Assembly (NCBI GenBank): GCA_944384265.1
Contig: CALWSR010000013.1
Coordinates: forward strand, 1-64,000
Length of the DNA stretch: 64,000 nucleotides
DNA from: an uncultured Clostridia bacterium
GTDB taxonomy: Bacteria; Bacillota; Clostridia; Lachnospirales; Anaerotignaceae
Direction of reading: 5' to 3'
Part shown: in pieces, positions 17,305 through 27,386 of the stretch
Numbering within the stretch: the first letter of the stretch is position 1
Layout: every line of letters starts with the position of its first letter
Translations under genes and position numbers: made by a program
Notes under the pieces: generated by a model
Database searches by the model: none
Told to the model about the DNA's origin: nothing
The model's input: the letters and a program-made list of their open reading frames with translations, nothing else

Positions 17305-18346
17305 GACTTTCTTCCTTTATACCGTAAATATGTGCCAATGCCATTATTTTTTCTGCCCATTTTTGATGCACCTTGCTTTCATTCATACGGGCATATTTTA
17401 CACTTTTTGCCACTGCTCTTGTACTTTGCTGCCAGTTTAATATGGCCTTTGCATCCTCATAATCTCCCAATTCCACTGCATAAGCCTTTTGTATCACAGA
17501 AATTTGAGAAGGGTGGATGGCTGTTTTTCCCACAAAACCATTTAATTTATCTCTTTGCAGCTCTCTTTGCAGTCCAATTTTCCATTTATCCTCCTTGTCT
17601 GCCTCTCCTTCAAAATATTCCCATACAACGCCGGATATGACATATTCTCCCAAAAAAACGGAAGAAATATCCGACAGCACATCCTGCATTACCAAAATGT
17701 CGTATATGCTTTGGGTTTCTCTTCTTCTTAAGCCATATACATTGCAAAGGTCATTTCCTCCCACACGCACATTCAAAACATATTTTTTCATACTGTCCAG
17801 TGTTTTTTTAATATCCAGCAGCTCCTGCTGTCTTGTTTGTTTTTTCAGCAGTATATCAGGGCTTTCCAATGTGGGCATGACATATTTGATGGCTTGTGCC
17901 TTTTGATTGATTTCAAATGTTGCTTTTTTATATTCTTCTTGATTTTTGCTGCTAAACTTGGGCAGTATAAAGCCTGTTAAAATCCTCTGATATTTTCCCA
18001 GCTGTTGGAATATATCCCTCATATGCTCCGGTGTACGGATTCTGACAAAAAGAAGAGGCAATTTTTTTTGATGCACCCTTCCTTCCTTCACTGCATCATA
18101 AAGCAGCTTCATATGATTTACCAGCTTTTTTTCAGCCTCAGGCAGATAACTGTCCTGTATGGTATCCTCCAAACAAAATGCAACGCTTTTTAATTCCGGC
18201 AATGTGCCATTGCAAATATGCTCTATGATTCCTCCATGGTCTGCCGGGCAATACAGCAATGCGCCCACTGCATATTGTAACAAAAGCTTTGGTGCTGTTC
18301 TGTTCCATGTCTGATATTCCAGACATATTTTCATCGTCCGATTCAA
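17291..18346 (-). CDS. HpcH/HpaI-like C-C bond lyase of the Ter module
   Basis: This 351-residue protein resembles the TIM-barrel citrate-lyase-beta/HpcH superfamily branch found with TerD genes. It shows GALLYCPADHGGI near the N-terminus, VAFCLEDTIQD (acidic metal ligand), LPLLFVRIRTPEHM, LNVRVGGNDLCNVYGLRR and FVGKTAIHPSQI close to the C-terminus. These are the metal and substrate sites expected of the fold. The best start is a TTG at 18346, seven nt after GGAAGG; an in-frame ATG at 18334 is the alternative. It is the first of four overlapping or near-abutting genes ending with the HAD phosphatase. The substrate is unknown. Confidence 0.8.
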   Translation of the reverse strand: MNRTMKICLEYQTWNRTAPKLLLQYAVGALLYCPADHGGIIEHICNGTLPELKSVAFCLEDTIQDSYLPEAEKKLVNHMKLLYDAVKEGRVHQKKLPLLFVRIRTPEHMRDIFQQLGKYQRILTGFILPKFSSKNQEEYKKATFEINQKAQAIKYVMPTLESPDILLKKQTRQQELLDIKKTLDSMKKYVLNVRVGGNDLCNVYGLRRRETQSIYDILVMQDVLSDISSVFLGEYVISGVVWEYFEGEADKEDKWKIGLQRELQRDKLNGFVGKTAIHPSQISVIQKAYAVELGDYEDAKAILNWQQSTRAVAKSVKYARMNESKVHQKWAEKIMALAHIYGIKEESHEGF

Positions 18347-18452
18347 TTTATCGCCTTCCCTTCAGCAAAACCCCTCTTCTTTTGCACACACTCACATTAT
18401 ATCAATGGCTGCCCTCCTAAAAAGGAGAACAGCCACATATTGCCTCATTTTT

Positions 18453-19037
18453 TTATACATTCACACCAAAGCTTTTGCAAAGTGCTTCCAATCCGCCTTT
18501 GTATCCACTGCCCACTGCATTAAACTTCCAGTCGCTTCCATGTCTGTAAATTTCACAAACTACAATGGCCGTTTCAACAGAAAACTCTTCCATTAAGTCA
18601 TATTTCAGCTCTTCTATGCCCACCATGTCACTTTCGCTGGCACGCTTTGCCACACGAACATAAGCATTGGAAACCTGTCCAAAATTTTGTCCTCTTTCCA
18701 CAGCCTGGTGTATTGTAACAGTAATGGCAATTTTTTTGATTTCATTGGGTATTTTTGTAAAATCAATGAGTATCACCTCATCGTCGCCGTCGCCTTCTCC
18801 TGTCAAATTATCTCCTGTATGTACCACAGCGCCGTTTCTGCCATCTAAATTGTTGTAGAATATAAAATCCTCATCTCTAAGCACCTTTCCGTTTTCTCCC
18901 AGCAAAAATGCCGCTGCGTCCAAGTCAAAATCATAGCCGCCGTCATACTGATTTGTATCCCAGCCAAGACCAACCAATGCCAGTGTCATGGATTTTTCCA
19001 GGCTGACTCTTTGTCCTTTTGAAAGATTTACACCCAT
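18453..19037 (-). CDS. terD: TerD-family calcium-binding stress protein 1
   Basis: This 194-residue TerD domain protein has normal length. It carries the two acidic Ca2+-site motifs of the family, [17 protein letters not shown] and [13 protein letters not shown], and ends [19 protein letters not shown]. TerD proteins bind Ca2+ and associate with the inner face of the membrane in stress responses to tellurite, oxidants and phage (family knowledge). A 106-bp gap follows before the lyase gene. It is very similar to the TerD at 20547 and more distant from the one at 19069. Confidence 0.92.
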   Translation of the reverse strand: MGVNLSKGQRVSLEKSMTLALVGLGWDTNQYDGGYDFDLDAAAFLLGENGKVLRDEDFIFYNNLDGRNGAVVHTGDNLTGEGDGDDEVILIDFTKIPNEIKKIAITVTIHQAVERGQNFGQVSNAYVRVAKRASESDMVGIEELKYDLMEEFSVETAIVVCEIYRHGSDWKFNAVGSGYKGGLEALCKSFGVNV

Positions 19038-19068
19038 ACGCTTCCCTCCTGTACTGTTTGATTACATA

Positions 19069-19662
19069 TTAAACAAAACGTGCTGCCAATTCTCCCAAGC
19101 CTTTGTCCTGTGTAGGCTGGCCAATGGCATTAAACTTCCATTCTCCGTTATAACGATACACCTCTCCAAATATCATTGCTGTCATATTTTCATAGCTTTC
19201 GGAAAGATTGTATTTGCAAAGCTCTTTTTTGGTATCTGCATCCACAATGCGTATAAAAGCATTTTTAATCATGCCAAAGTGCTGATTTCTTTCATAGGCC
19301 TGATAGATATTGACCACAAATATAATTTTTTCATAATTTGCCGGTATTTGATTTAATTCCACAATGAGCTGTTCGTCATCTCCATCGCCTTCTCCTGTCA
19401 AATTATCTCCCAAATGGGTAATAGCACCTGTTTTATGTCTTAAATTTCCAAAATATACGATATCGCTTTTGTCTAACAGCTTGCCTCCTGCACCGCATAC
19501 CAGTGCAGATGCATCGCAGTCAATTTGCACACCCTTTTTCATGCCAAAAAGGCCTTTTTTTTGCTCTGCCGCATCCCAGCCCAGTCCTACAACCAATCTT
19601 TTTAAGCCGGCATTTCCTTTTGTTAAATCCACCTTTTGTCCTTTTTGTAAATTTACAGACAC
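19069..19662 (-). CDS. terD: TerD-family calcium-binding stress protein 2
   Basis: This 197-residue TerD protein starts at a GTG (19662), 8 nt after AAAGGAG, giving [17 protein letters not shown]. The frame also allows an ATG at 19680, but that codon sits inside the ribosome site. The first acidic motif is altered (VQIDCDASALVCGAGGK in place of FDLDxxAF), while [14 protein letters not shown] is intact. It differs from its two sisters by an insert of a few residues (EQKKGLFGMKKG), suggesting a specialised paralogue. A 183-bp gap separates it from the AIM24 gene upstream. Confidence 0.9.
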   Translation of the reverse strand: MSVNLQKGQKVDLTKGNAGLKRLVVGLGWDAAEQKKGLFGMKKGVQIDCDASALVCGAGGKLLDKSDIVYFGNLRHKTGAITHLGDNLTGEGDGDDEQLIVELNQIPANYEKIIFVVNIYQAYERNQHFGMIKNAFIRIVDADTKKELCKYNLSESYENMTAMIFGEVYRYNGEWKFNAIGQPTQDKGLGELAARFV

Positions 19663-19802
19663 AAAAACATCTCCTTTCATACTTTTTTGTTAGGAAACTG
19701 CAAAACACGGAAGGCGGATAAAGCTTTGTTTTTTTTGCTGCTCTCTCTGCCTTTTTCTTTCGTGTTTTTTTATTTTTGTATTTATTTTCTTTGCCGCATT
19801 TC

Positions 19803-19820
19803 ATTTGCATTGATGCAAAT
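19803..19820. promoter_or_regulatory. Perfect 18-bp palindrome upstream of terD paralogue 2
   Basis: ATTTGCAT-TG-ATGCAAAT in the 183-bp gap between the AIM24 gene and the TerD at 19662. Candidate operator; on the minus strand its TTGCAT could also serve as a -35 box, but no good -10 follows. Confidence 0.4.
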
Positions 19821-19845
19821 TTGATTTTACAAAGCACTCATACTG

Positions 19846-20523
19846 TTATTTAGCAGTTCCCAAAGAACCAATCCAGCTGGAAAAGCTTCCCGGATTTCTG
19901 GTTTGTATCAATATGGTGCCAGGGCCTTTAAAACGACATACCAGGCATTCTCCGGACATAATGCTGTTTGCCCAGCCATTGGAGGCTTTTTCAATATGAT
20001 AGTCCATATCCTCTGTCCAAGCCACCAAATGTCCATTGTCAATGATGATTTCTTCCCCTTGTTCCAATGTAATGGGATGAATGGCCCCATAGCTGCTGAG
20101 AAAAAGGATGCCCTTGCCTCTGGCTTTTAATACAAAAAAGCCTTCCTTTGAAAAAATACCCTGCATCAAATTCTGCACCTTTGTATCAATTTCAACACCC
20201 TCTGTGGAGGCCAAAAAACCGTTTTTTTGTATCACCATGCCATATGTGCCGTCCAGCTCCACATCTATGATGCCTCCCGGCACAGCATGGCCAAAAAACA
20301 CCTCCCCTGGCCCTCTTTGTGCTGTCAAATACTGAAAGAAAAATTTTTCTCCGGAAAGCATACGGGTCAGCCCCTTCATAATGCCTCCTTCCACGCCTCC
20401 TGTTACATCAATGGTGGCAGACATGGCAATCATGGCATCTGATTCGGCTTTGATACGCTCTCCCTTTTCCAAGTGATAACGTACCATAGGAAAAGCTTCT
20501 TGGTGTAAAATCTCATATTTCAT
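19846..20523 (-). CDS. AIM24/TIGR00266-family protein of the Ter cluster
   Basis: This 225-residue all-beta protein belongs to the AIM24 (TIGR00266) family. Typical elements are SDAMIAMSATIDVTGGVEGG, a Gly-rich KGLTRML segment, YLTAQRGPGEVFFGHAVPG and the near-C-terminal FKGPGTILIQTRNPGSF. The family has a double-stranded beta-helix-like fold, no proven enzyme activity, and often co-occurs with TerD genes. It is placed between two TerD genes here, 23 bp after the upstream one, and is probably co-translated. Its role is inferred to be structural or membrane-linked in the stress apparatus. Confidence 0.87.
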   Translation of the reverse strand: MKYEILHQEAFPMVRYHLEKGERIKAESDAMIAMSATIDVTGGVEGGIMKGLTRMLSGEKFFFQYLTAQRGPGEVFFGHAVPGGIIDVELDGTYGMVIQKNGFLASTEGVEIDTKVQNLMQGIFSKEGFFVLKARGKGILFLSSYGAIHPITLEQGEEIIIDNGHLVAWTEDMDYHIEKASNGWANSIMSGECLVCRFKGPGTILIQTRNPGSFSSWIGSLGTAK

Positions 20524-20546
20524 AAAAACACTTCCCCTTTCTCGGG

Positions 20547-21128
20547 TTATGCCACATCAATGCCATAATTTCCGCAAAGGGCCGCCAGGCCTCCCTGAAA
20601 ACCGCTTCCAATGGCATTAAACTTCCATTCTGAGCCGTTTCGATACAATTCTCCTACTACAACGGCCGTTTCAATGGAAAAGTCCTCTCCCAAATCATAA
20701 CGAATCAGCTCTGCATTGCTTGCAGAATCCACCACTCTGATGTAGGCATTGGAAACCTGTCCAAAATTTTGTTTTCTTACCTCCGGGTCATATATAGTTG
20801 CTGTAAAAGCAATTCTTTGCACATCTGCCGGCACTTTGGAAAGGTCCACAATGATTTGTTCATCATCTCCGTCGCCTTCTCCTGTCAGGTTATCTCCCTG
20901 ATGTGACACAGCACCGCTGGAATGATTGAGATTGCCATAGAACACAAAATCTCCCTGCTCTCTTACTTTTCCGTTTTCTCCCAGCAAAAATGCCGCTGTG
21001 TCCAAGTCAAAGGCATGGCCGCCGTCATATTGGTTCACATCCCAGCCTAAACCAATACAAATTTTTGTCAAACCCGGATTTGTTTTTGTCAAATCTACTT
21101 TTTGTCCCTTTTGCAAACTAATTGGCAT
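20547..21128 (-). CDS. terD: TerD-family calcium-binding stress protein 3
   Basis: This 193-residue TerD protein has intact metal motifs [17 protein letters not shown] and [14 protein letters not shown], and the family C-terminus [25 protein letters not shown] lies 9 nt upstream of the ATG. It is the closest paralogue of the TerD at 18453 (same YDGG-x-FDLD context). It lies 94 bp downstream of the Ca2+-ATPase gene, linking Ca2+ binding and Ca2+ transport in one transcription unit. Confidence 0.92.
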   Translation of the reverse strand: MPISLQKGQKVDLTKTNPGLTKICIGLGWDVNQYDGGHAFDLDTAAFLLGENGKVREQGDFVFYGNLNHSSGAVSHQGDNLTGEGDGDDEQIIVDLSKVPADVQRIAFTATIYDPEVRKQNFGQVSNAYIRVVDSASNAELIRYDLGEDFSIETAVVVGELYRNGSEWKFNAIGSGFQGGLAALCGNYGIDVA

Positions 21129-21222
21129 ATGTCATCTCTCCTTTTTTATTGTTTTCAGCCAAAAAACAACACATCACTTTTTTTAAAAAGTCATATATCA
21201 AAAATTGCCTTTTCTATGACTT

Positions 21223-23868
21223 TTATTTATTTTTATATAAAAGCTTTCTTATCAAATCCACTGGTATGATAGTAAAAGCTAATATAATCACAAAAATCCA
21301 TTCTCCACCTGTCAGGCCATAGCAGCGGAGAATATCTCCTCCAAAATAAATCATGCTGATTTGTACAATGACAATCAAAAGCAATATTTTCAAAAATCCA
21401 CTGTTTCCGTTGATATTGTCAAAGAGATTTATTTTTTCTGTTCTGGCATTAAAGGCATTAAACACTGCCGAAAATACAAAAAATGCAAAATAGCCTGTCA
21501 GCATATATTTATCAGCAGGGTCTTCTCTGAAAAAGCCATCGGCTTCATGCAGCACAAGCATACCCATGCTCAGCAAAAACACCCATATACTGCCTGTCAA
21601 TATTTCAGACCACATATATTTGCTGACAATGTTTTCATCTCTTCTTTTAGGCGCTTCCTGCATATAACGCTTCAATGCAGGCTCTCCGCCAAATGCCAAG
21701 GCAGCCAATGTATCCATAATCAAATTAATCCACAATATTTGTGTAATGGAAAGGGGATTTTCCATGCCCAAAAGAGGTGCCATAAAGGATACCAGCACCG
21801 CCGCCACGTTGATGGTAAGCTGGAATATGATAAATTTTCTGATGCTGTTAAATATGGTTCTGCCATATAATATGGCTTTGTCAATGGATGTAAAATTATC
21901 ATCCAATATGACAATATCGCTGGCTTCCTTTGCAACCTCTGTTCCTCCGCCCATGGCAAAGCCCACATCGGCTTTTTTCAGTGCAGGAGAGTCGTTTACA
22001 CCATCTCCTGTCATGCCCACAACCAGATTTAACTCCTGTGCCAGACGTACCAAGCGGCTTTTATCACTTGGCAGCGCCCTTGCCACCACCTTCAGCTCTT
22101 TTAACTGCTTTTTCACATCCTCATCAGAAAGGGCAAAAAGCTCATCGCTTGTCCACACAACATCCCTTTGAGAATCCAAAAGCCCCGCTTCCTTTGCAAT
22201 GGCCACGGCAGTGTCCTTTCTGTCGCCTGTAATCATAACCACCTGTACGCCTGCATTGTGTACCTCTTTTATGGCATCAATGGATTCCGGACGCACATCA
22301 TCACGAATGCCCACAATGCCCACCAATGTATAATCTCCTTGGGGCAGTACATCCTCCTCAATGGATTTTTCACTGACAGCCAGCCCCAGCACACGAATGG
22401 CACGAGATGCCAGCTGATTGATTTCATTGTTTATGATTTCCGGGTCAAAGGGCTGTTTTTCACCGTTTTCATCAAAATACCAGCTGCATTTTTCAATGAT
22501 TTTTTCCGGTGCGCCTTTTAAAAGGGTGTATTCAAAATCTCCTTTGATTTGTGTGGCAGAATATTTATTGTCGCTGTTAAAAGGGATAGAAGCCACATTT
22601 TCCACTGCAAATGCAGGTATTTTTTCCGGCAGAAATCCAAGTACAGCTCTGTCTGTGCCATTGCCGCCTATGATTTTTCTTTTTCCCTCTTCCTGTGTTA
22701 TCACTGCTGTGGTATTTTCCAATATGCTGACACAAAGAATGTCCTGCAATTTTTGGGGTACCTGCTCCACACTGCTCCATTGGGTGCCTTTTCCATTTAC
22801 AAACGTAACCACTTCCAAAATACCCTTTGTAATGGTACCTGTTTTGTCGCTGAACAATATGTTTAGGCTGCCTGCTGTTTCAATTCCTGTAATTTTTCTA
22901 ACCAATACATTGTCCTTGAGCATTTTTCCCATGTTCTGGGCAGACACAATGGCAATCATAAGAGGCAGTCCCTCAGGCACCGCCATGACAATGATGATGA
23001 CTGCCAGCATCACCGCTTCCACAATGTCATTGACAAGCACCATCCAGTCAGAGCAGTATGCTGCAATTTGCGCCATATCAAAGCCGTTGTGTACCACAAC
23101 TCTTTGAAAAAGCAGTGCCACTGCAATGGCAATGCCTCCAATATAGCCAAATTTGCTTATGCTGTCTGCCAAATTGGAAAGCTTTACCTTCAAAGGAGAT
23201 TCTCTGTCATCATCAATTTGCAGCTCGCTTGCAATCTTTCCATAAACAGAGCTGTCTCCCACGGTTGTAACCTCCATAATGCCGTTTCCGGAGCAAACAA
23301 TGGTTCCTCTAAACACCTTATAGGGATTTAAAAAGTCCATGGCCTTTTCTTCTTCCTCTTTATAATCTTGAGGGATGGTTCTTTTTTTGGCCTCTTTGCT
23401 TTCTCCATTTAATACAGATTGGTCCACATTGATGTTTCCATCAATCAAATTGCCGTCTGCGGGAATTTTATCTCCCGATTGCAGTATGATGCAATCTCCC
23501 ACCACCACATCATCTATGGAAATTTCTTTTACCTCTCCATTTCGATACACCTTGCAGCGGATTTTAGACGCTTCATCCTGCAGTTTTTGAAAAGCATTTT
23601 CATTGCGGTATTCTGAAAATGTGGAAACAAATGTTGCCAATATAACAGCAAGGGCAATTCCCACAGATTCATACCATTCTGTCTGCCCCAAAAAAGCAAA
23701 TATTACATTGATAATCAGTGCCACACAAAGTATTTTAATCATGGGGTCGCCAAAATTTCCTCTCAGCTTTTGCCAAAAGCTTTCTGATTTGATTTCACTT
23801 AGGCGGTTGTCGCCATGCTCCTGTCTGCTTTTTAGGGCCTCTTCCTCTGTCAGTCCTAATTTGTTCAT
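21223..23868 (-). CDS. Calcium-translocating P-type ATPase (PMCA-like, type IIB)
   Basis: This 881-residue P-type ATPase has an N-terminal cation ATPase segment, TGES-like actuator loop (SVLNGESKEAKK), the type II membrane motif AVPEGLPLM, the phosphorylation site SDKTGTIT (Asp near 341), a nucleotide domain with KGAPE, and the hinge TGDGVNDSPAL. About ten membrane segments are expected. The combination is that of Ca2+ pumps of the PMCA/YloB group. Its place inside the Ter cluster, next to Ca2+-binding TerD proteins, suggests it sets the Ca2+ level they sense (inference). No terC gene is present in the window. AAGGAGG lies upstream of the ATG. Mn2+ is an alternative substrate. Confidence 0.9.
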   Translation of the reverse strand: MNKLGLTEEEALKSRQEHGDNRLSEIKSESFWQKLRGNFGDPMIKILCVALIINVIFAFLGQTEWYESVGIALAVILATFVSTFSEYRNENAFQKLQDEASKIRCKVYRNGEVKEISIDDVVVGDCIILQSGDKIPADGNLIDGNINVDQSVLNGESKEAKKRTIPQDYKEEEEKAMDFLNPYKVFRGTIVCSGNGIMEVTTVGDSSVYGKIASELQIDDDRESPLKVKLSNLADSISKFGYIGGIAIAVALLFQRVVVHNGFDMAQIAAYCSDWMVLVNDIVEAVMLAVIIIVMAVPEGLPLMIAIVSAQNMGKMLKDNVLVRKITGIETAGSLNILFSDKTGTITKGILEVVTFVNGKGTQWSSVEQVPQKLQDILCVSILENTTAVITQEEGKRKIIGGNGTDRAVLGFLPEKIPAFAVENVASIPFNSDNKYSATQIKGDFEYTLLKGAPEKIIEKCSWYFDENGEKQPFDPEIINNEINQLASRAIRVLGLAVSEKSIEEDVLPQGDYTLVGIVGIRDDVRPESIDAIKEVHNAGVQVVMITGDRKDTAVAIAKEAGLLDSQRDVVWTSDELFALSDEDVKKQLKELKVVARALPSDKSRLVRLAQELNLVVGMTGDGVNDSPALKKADVGFAMGGGTEVAKEASDIVILDDNFTSIDKAILYGRTIFNSIRKFIIFQLTINVAAVLVSFMAPLLGMENPLSITQILWINLIMDTLAALAFGGEPALKRYMQEAPKRRDENIVSKYMWSEILTGSIWVFLLSMGMLVLHEADGFFREDPADKYMLTGYFAFFVFSAVFNAFNARTEKINLFDNINGNSGFLKILLLIVIVQISMIYFGGDILRCYGLTGGEWIFVIILAFTIIPVDLIRKLLYKNK

Positions 23869-23973
23869 TTGTATCCTCCTTACCTCATAACAATATGATG
23901 ATTTTATGGCTATCGAAAATACTTATGCTCCACACACACTACACCCATTTTCATTGGCAGTCATATCAAATCA

Positions 23974-25098
23974 CTACCCATTTTGATTCATTTTATTTTG
24001 AAATTCTGCTTTCAGCTGGTTCAGGCGCTGTGTATCCTGCTGTCTTTTTTGCTGTGCCTGCTGCTGTATCTGCTTTGTTTCTTCAATGCCCTGAACAATG
24101 GTCTGCCATGTTTTTTCCAGTGTTTCTATTTTAACAGAGCTGCCTGTGGCCAGCTGTGTTGTCAGCTTAGACTGATTGACTGTGTTTTGGGCATTTTTTA
24201 AAAGCATTTCATTTGTTCTTTCATCCAGGGCCGCCATGGCATCCGCCTGTATTTTTTGTCTTTTTAAAAGGATTGCCTGCGTCAGTGCCTGTTTAAACAC
24301 AGGCAGTGTAATAATAAAAGCAGAATTGATTTTTCGAATCAAATTCAGATTGCTAAACTGCATTGTTTTAATCATAGGTACAGACTGCATTGCAACATTT
24401 TCTGCAATGCGCAAATCCATTACCCTTTGGTCTAATATGGAACGGGCCTGCTCCAAGCCTGTAATATCCATTTGCAGCATACCATCTTGATTTTTGGCAT
24501 AATCCTGCCGCATTTGCTCCAAATACTGGTCAATTTCCTTTAACCCCTGTTCTCCTGCCAGTATATATTTTACAAGGCTTTGATAATATGCCACATTTGT
24601 TTCAAACATTTGCTCCAGCTTTTCATTGGACTGTTTGATTTCTACTTCATATTCCTTTAATTTGACATAAATTTTATCTACCTCCTCTCCCATGGTGTGA
24701 TATTTTGCCAATATCTGCTCCAGCTGCTTTTGTACACCGCCAAAAAGCTTTCCAAAAATCCCCTTTTTTTCATTGGCAGAAATTTCCTGCAAATCAAATT
24801 TATCCATAATTTTGCCCAATGTTTTGAGCAGTTCTCCCGAATCGTTGATTTTGGCCATATCCACACTGTTTAAAATTTGGTCGGAGCATTTTGAAATTCC
24901 CTCTGCCGCATCTGCACCAAATACCACTAGCTCCTGAGGCGCATAGACATTGATGGTGCTGACAATATCATCAATTTCTTTGGAATTTTCAAGCCTTTGT
25001 GTCATCAGCTGCCTTTGCTCCACAATGTTATATTCTTTTATCTCCTCTTCCCCTGGGGCTTTTTGGGAGGCTTGTTTTGGTTGAAACTGCAATGCCAT
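23974..25098 (-). CDS. telA: Toxic anion resistance protein TelA
   Basis: This 374-residue mostly helical TelA/KlaA-family protein has long coiled-coil stretches, a Gln-rich C-terminal tail (about 340-374) and the family core from VVFGADAAEGISKCSDQIL to LKRQKIQADAMAALDERTNE. It is linked to resistance to tellurite, nisin and cell-wall agents in Firmicutes by an unclear mechanism. Its ATG overlaps the stop of the YceG gene in TAATG, so the two are translationally coupled. A 105-bp gap to the ATPase gene follows, with nothing recognisable in it. Confidence 0.92.
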   Translation of the reverse strand: MALQFQPKQASQKAPGEEEIKEYNIVEQRQLMTQRLENSKEIDDIVSTINVYAPQELVVFGADAAEGISKCSDQILNSVDMAKINDSGELLKTLGKIMDKFDLQEISANEKKGIFGKLFGGVQKQLEQILAKYHTMGEEVDKIYVKLKEYEVEIKQSNEKLEQMFETNVAYYQSLVKYILAGEQGLKEIDQYLEQMRQDYAKNQDGMLQMDITGLEQARSILDQRVMDLRIAENVAMQSVPMIKTMQFSNLNLIRKINSAFIITLPVFKQALTQAILLKRQKIQADAMAALDERTNEMLLKNAQNTVNQSKLTTQLATGSSVKIETLEKTWQTIVQGIEETKQIQQQAQQKRQQDTQRLNQLKAEFQNKMNQNG

Positions 25099-27371
25099 TA
25101 TTCCTTCCTCCTTTTTAATAAACGTGCCAACAATCCATTTTCTTCATACAAATTTTTTGACATATTTTTCAGTCTTTGTTTTTGAGGAATTTTTATATCA
25201 AATAAATATTCCCCAATTTCATATGTTTCAAAAGCCTTTTTGCTGATATATTTTTCAATATTTCTGTAACCTGTGGGGGTAAATATGGCAATGTCAAATC
25301 CAATCAAATTTAAAAACAGCAAATATACACTATCCTCCAGTGTTGCCATGCCTTCATTGACAGCCAGCACAATCACCTTAGGTACTTCCTTTGTAAAATC
25401 AAACTGCTGTATCAGCTGCACCGTTTGTTTATCCAAATGCAGCCCTACAGAAAGTATGGCTTTTTCCACCGCCTCTTTTTTTTCCACAATCCAGTTTAAA
25501 TCTATCATTTCCTGTATTTTTTCCAATATATAATCCTGTGTATCCAAATTCAAAAAATCATAGGGATACTGAGGATGGTTTTTTATTACATCAGCCAAAA
25601 TCCGTCCTTGTCTGCAAAACTGTGCCGCAAAAGGAGCATTCTGCCCCTTTTTTGTAATGTAGGGAAAATTTTCAATCCATATTGTATTTTCTGTCAAAAG
25701 GGAGGCTATGGCTTTCATGTAGGCCTTTTCATCCTTTTGCTTCACACCGTTTATTTTTGCAAAAATATTGGGAACCATGACGCTGCCATTTTTTATTTCA
25801 AAGCCCGGGCGATATTTTGCTTCCTCCTTCCAAAGCAGTGCAATTTCTTCATAAACGGTTTTTAATGTCACTGCATGAGAGCGTGTAAACTGTCTTTGCC
25901 GAAACAGCCCTGTATCTGTATAAAGCAGTGTATCCAGCTCTCTTTCCGCCTCATATGCTGTGGTGGCCAGCTTCACCTTCACAGCCTTTTTGGGAAAAGG
26001 AAACAGCTTGTGGCTTTGCTCCAATTCTATTTTTATGGCACTGCTTTGTATTGCCTCAAACACAGCGTCGTTTTCTTTTTCAGAAGAAATATACAAAACA
26101 TCTATGGGCAGATAAGAAACCATTTCCAAAAACAATGCTTCGCTTTCACTTGCTTTGCCGTAATAAATCAGCAAAGGAAGGGTATCCCCATCAAAATCCT
26201 TCCACAATATATGACTGTAACGATTGAGCCAGCATACCAGCTTCAATGCCATGTTATACACCTTTGAAATCCCATTTTGCTGATATTTTTCCATGGCAAC
26301 AAAAAATGCTCTTTGCATCAAATCTGTCCATACTGCTTGAGATAGAGGGTATAATTTTTCTGATAAATTTTGTATGATATCTTTTTTTGTTTCATATTTT
26401 TGCACTTGCAATGCATTGACCTCTTGGGGAGAGGGATTTTCAATCTCCTCCAATATCAAAAAGGGCTTTTTTTGTTCCTTTAATGCCATTTCCAGGCTGT
26501 ATAATCTGTTTTGATAGCTTTCTAGCTGGTCTACCCCAATATATCTTACAAAAAAATTATAAAAGCAGTCCTTCTCTGCCGCTGCCCTTTGGGTATTTTT
26601 TTGGAACACTGCATTAAAAATATCCTCTTTGAGCCATGTATTTGTTTGCACAGCATGGCAGAGAGCCTGGGCCTTTTTTTGTAAATTTTGCTGTTTTTGC
26701 AGTGCATTCAAATCAATTTGAGAAAAATGCTTTGGAGGCTTTCCTCTTTTTTTTCCATATACCACATCTGACCAAATGCCCGCACTGTCTATTTTAAAAT
26801 AAGCTGTTTCCTCAAAAAAATGAACGTACGCTATGTCACAGCCGCTTAAACAAAGTATTCTCAAAAGATACAGCTCATATTTAGAAATATCCCCTTCATA
26901 TAAAATTTTAGGCACTGTTTCCTCTCCTAAATGGACAAGCATGGGGGCAAATTCCTGTTTGAGCCAGCACATAAATTTTATAAAAGCATTTTTTAGTATA
27001 TTCAAATTATTGCTTTGCGCTGAAAGCTCTGCCAATACATGAAACACGCCGTCACATATATTTTTTTGCACCCTTTGAGGCACAAAATCCAGCCAGATTG
27101 AAATGATTTCTGACAAAAGCTTTTTTTCCATGGAAAAAACAGTCAGTCCGGTTTTTTCAAAAAAAGCAGAAACAGCAGCCTCACTGGGCTGAAGCAGCCT
27201 TTTTGAAATATATTTTCCATTTTTTTGGCAGGCAATTTGCATTTTTCTTTCCCATATCAAAAGCTCTTCATCAAAGCCAATGAAACGGCAAAAATACATT
27301 CCTGTTTTTTCCCGTTGAGAAAGGGGCGTCCAATATGCATCTTTTTGGTTCAATTTTAATTTTTGGTACAT
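25098..27371 (-). CDS. YceG-family protein of the Ter cluster, internally duplicated
   Basis: This 757-residue protein resembles YceG_bac, described as a putative component of the Ter biosynthetic module. I see an internal repeat. FIKFMCWLKQEF...EETVPKILYEGDISKYE (about residues 140-180) aligns with ALKLVCWLNRYS...GDTLPLLIYYGKASESE (about 385-430), and both are preceded by an FxRxIGxD segment. No catalytic residues or membrane segments are evident. It sits 15 bp after the TerD-fusion gene and overlaps telA by 1 nt. Family members I know of are shorter, so an extra N-terminal unit is possible. Function unknown. Confidence 0.78.
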   Translation of the reverse strand: MYQKLKLNQKDAYWTPLSQREKTGMYFCRFIGFDEELLIWERKMQIACQKNGKYISKRLLQPSEAAVSAFFEKTGLTVFSMEKKLLSEIISIWLDFVPQRVQKNICDGVFHVLAELSAQSNNLNILKNAFIKFMCWLKQEFAPMLVHLGEETVPKILYEGDISKYELYLLRILCLSGCDIAYVHFFEETAYFKIDSAGIWSDVVYGKKRGKPPKHFSQIDLNALQKQQNLQKKAQALCHAVQTNTWLKEDIFNAVFQKNTQRAAAEKDCFYNFFVRYIGVDQLESYQNRLYSLEMALKEQKKPFLILEEIENPSPQEVNALQVQKYETKKDIIQNLSEKLYPLSQAVWTDLMQRAFFVAMEKYQQNGISKVYNMALKLVCWLNRYSHILWKDFDGDTLPLLIYYGKASESEALFLEMVSYLPIDVLYISSEKENDAVFEAIQSSAIKIELEQSHKLFPFPKKAVKVKLATTAYEAERELDTLLYTDTGLFRQRQFTRSHAVTLKTVYEEIALLWKEEAKYRPGFEIKNGSVMVPNIFAKINGVKQKDEKAYMKAIASLLTENTIWIENFPYITKKGQNAPFAAQFCRQGRILADVIKNHPQYPYDFLNLDTQDYILEKIQEMIDLNWIVEKKEAVEKAILSVGLHLDKQTVQLIQQFDFTKEVPKVIVLAVNEGMATLEDSVYLLFLNLIGFDIAIFTPTGYRNIEKYISKKAFETYEIGEYLFDIKIPQKQRLKNMSKNLYEENGLLARLLKRRKE

Positions 27372-27386
27372 AATAAACCCCTTTCT

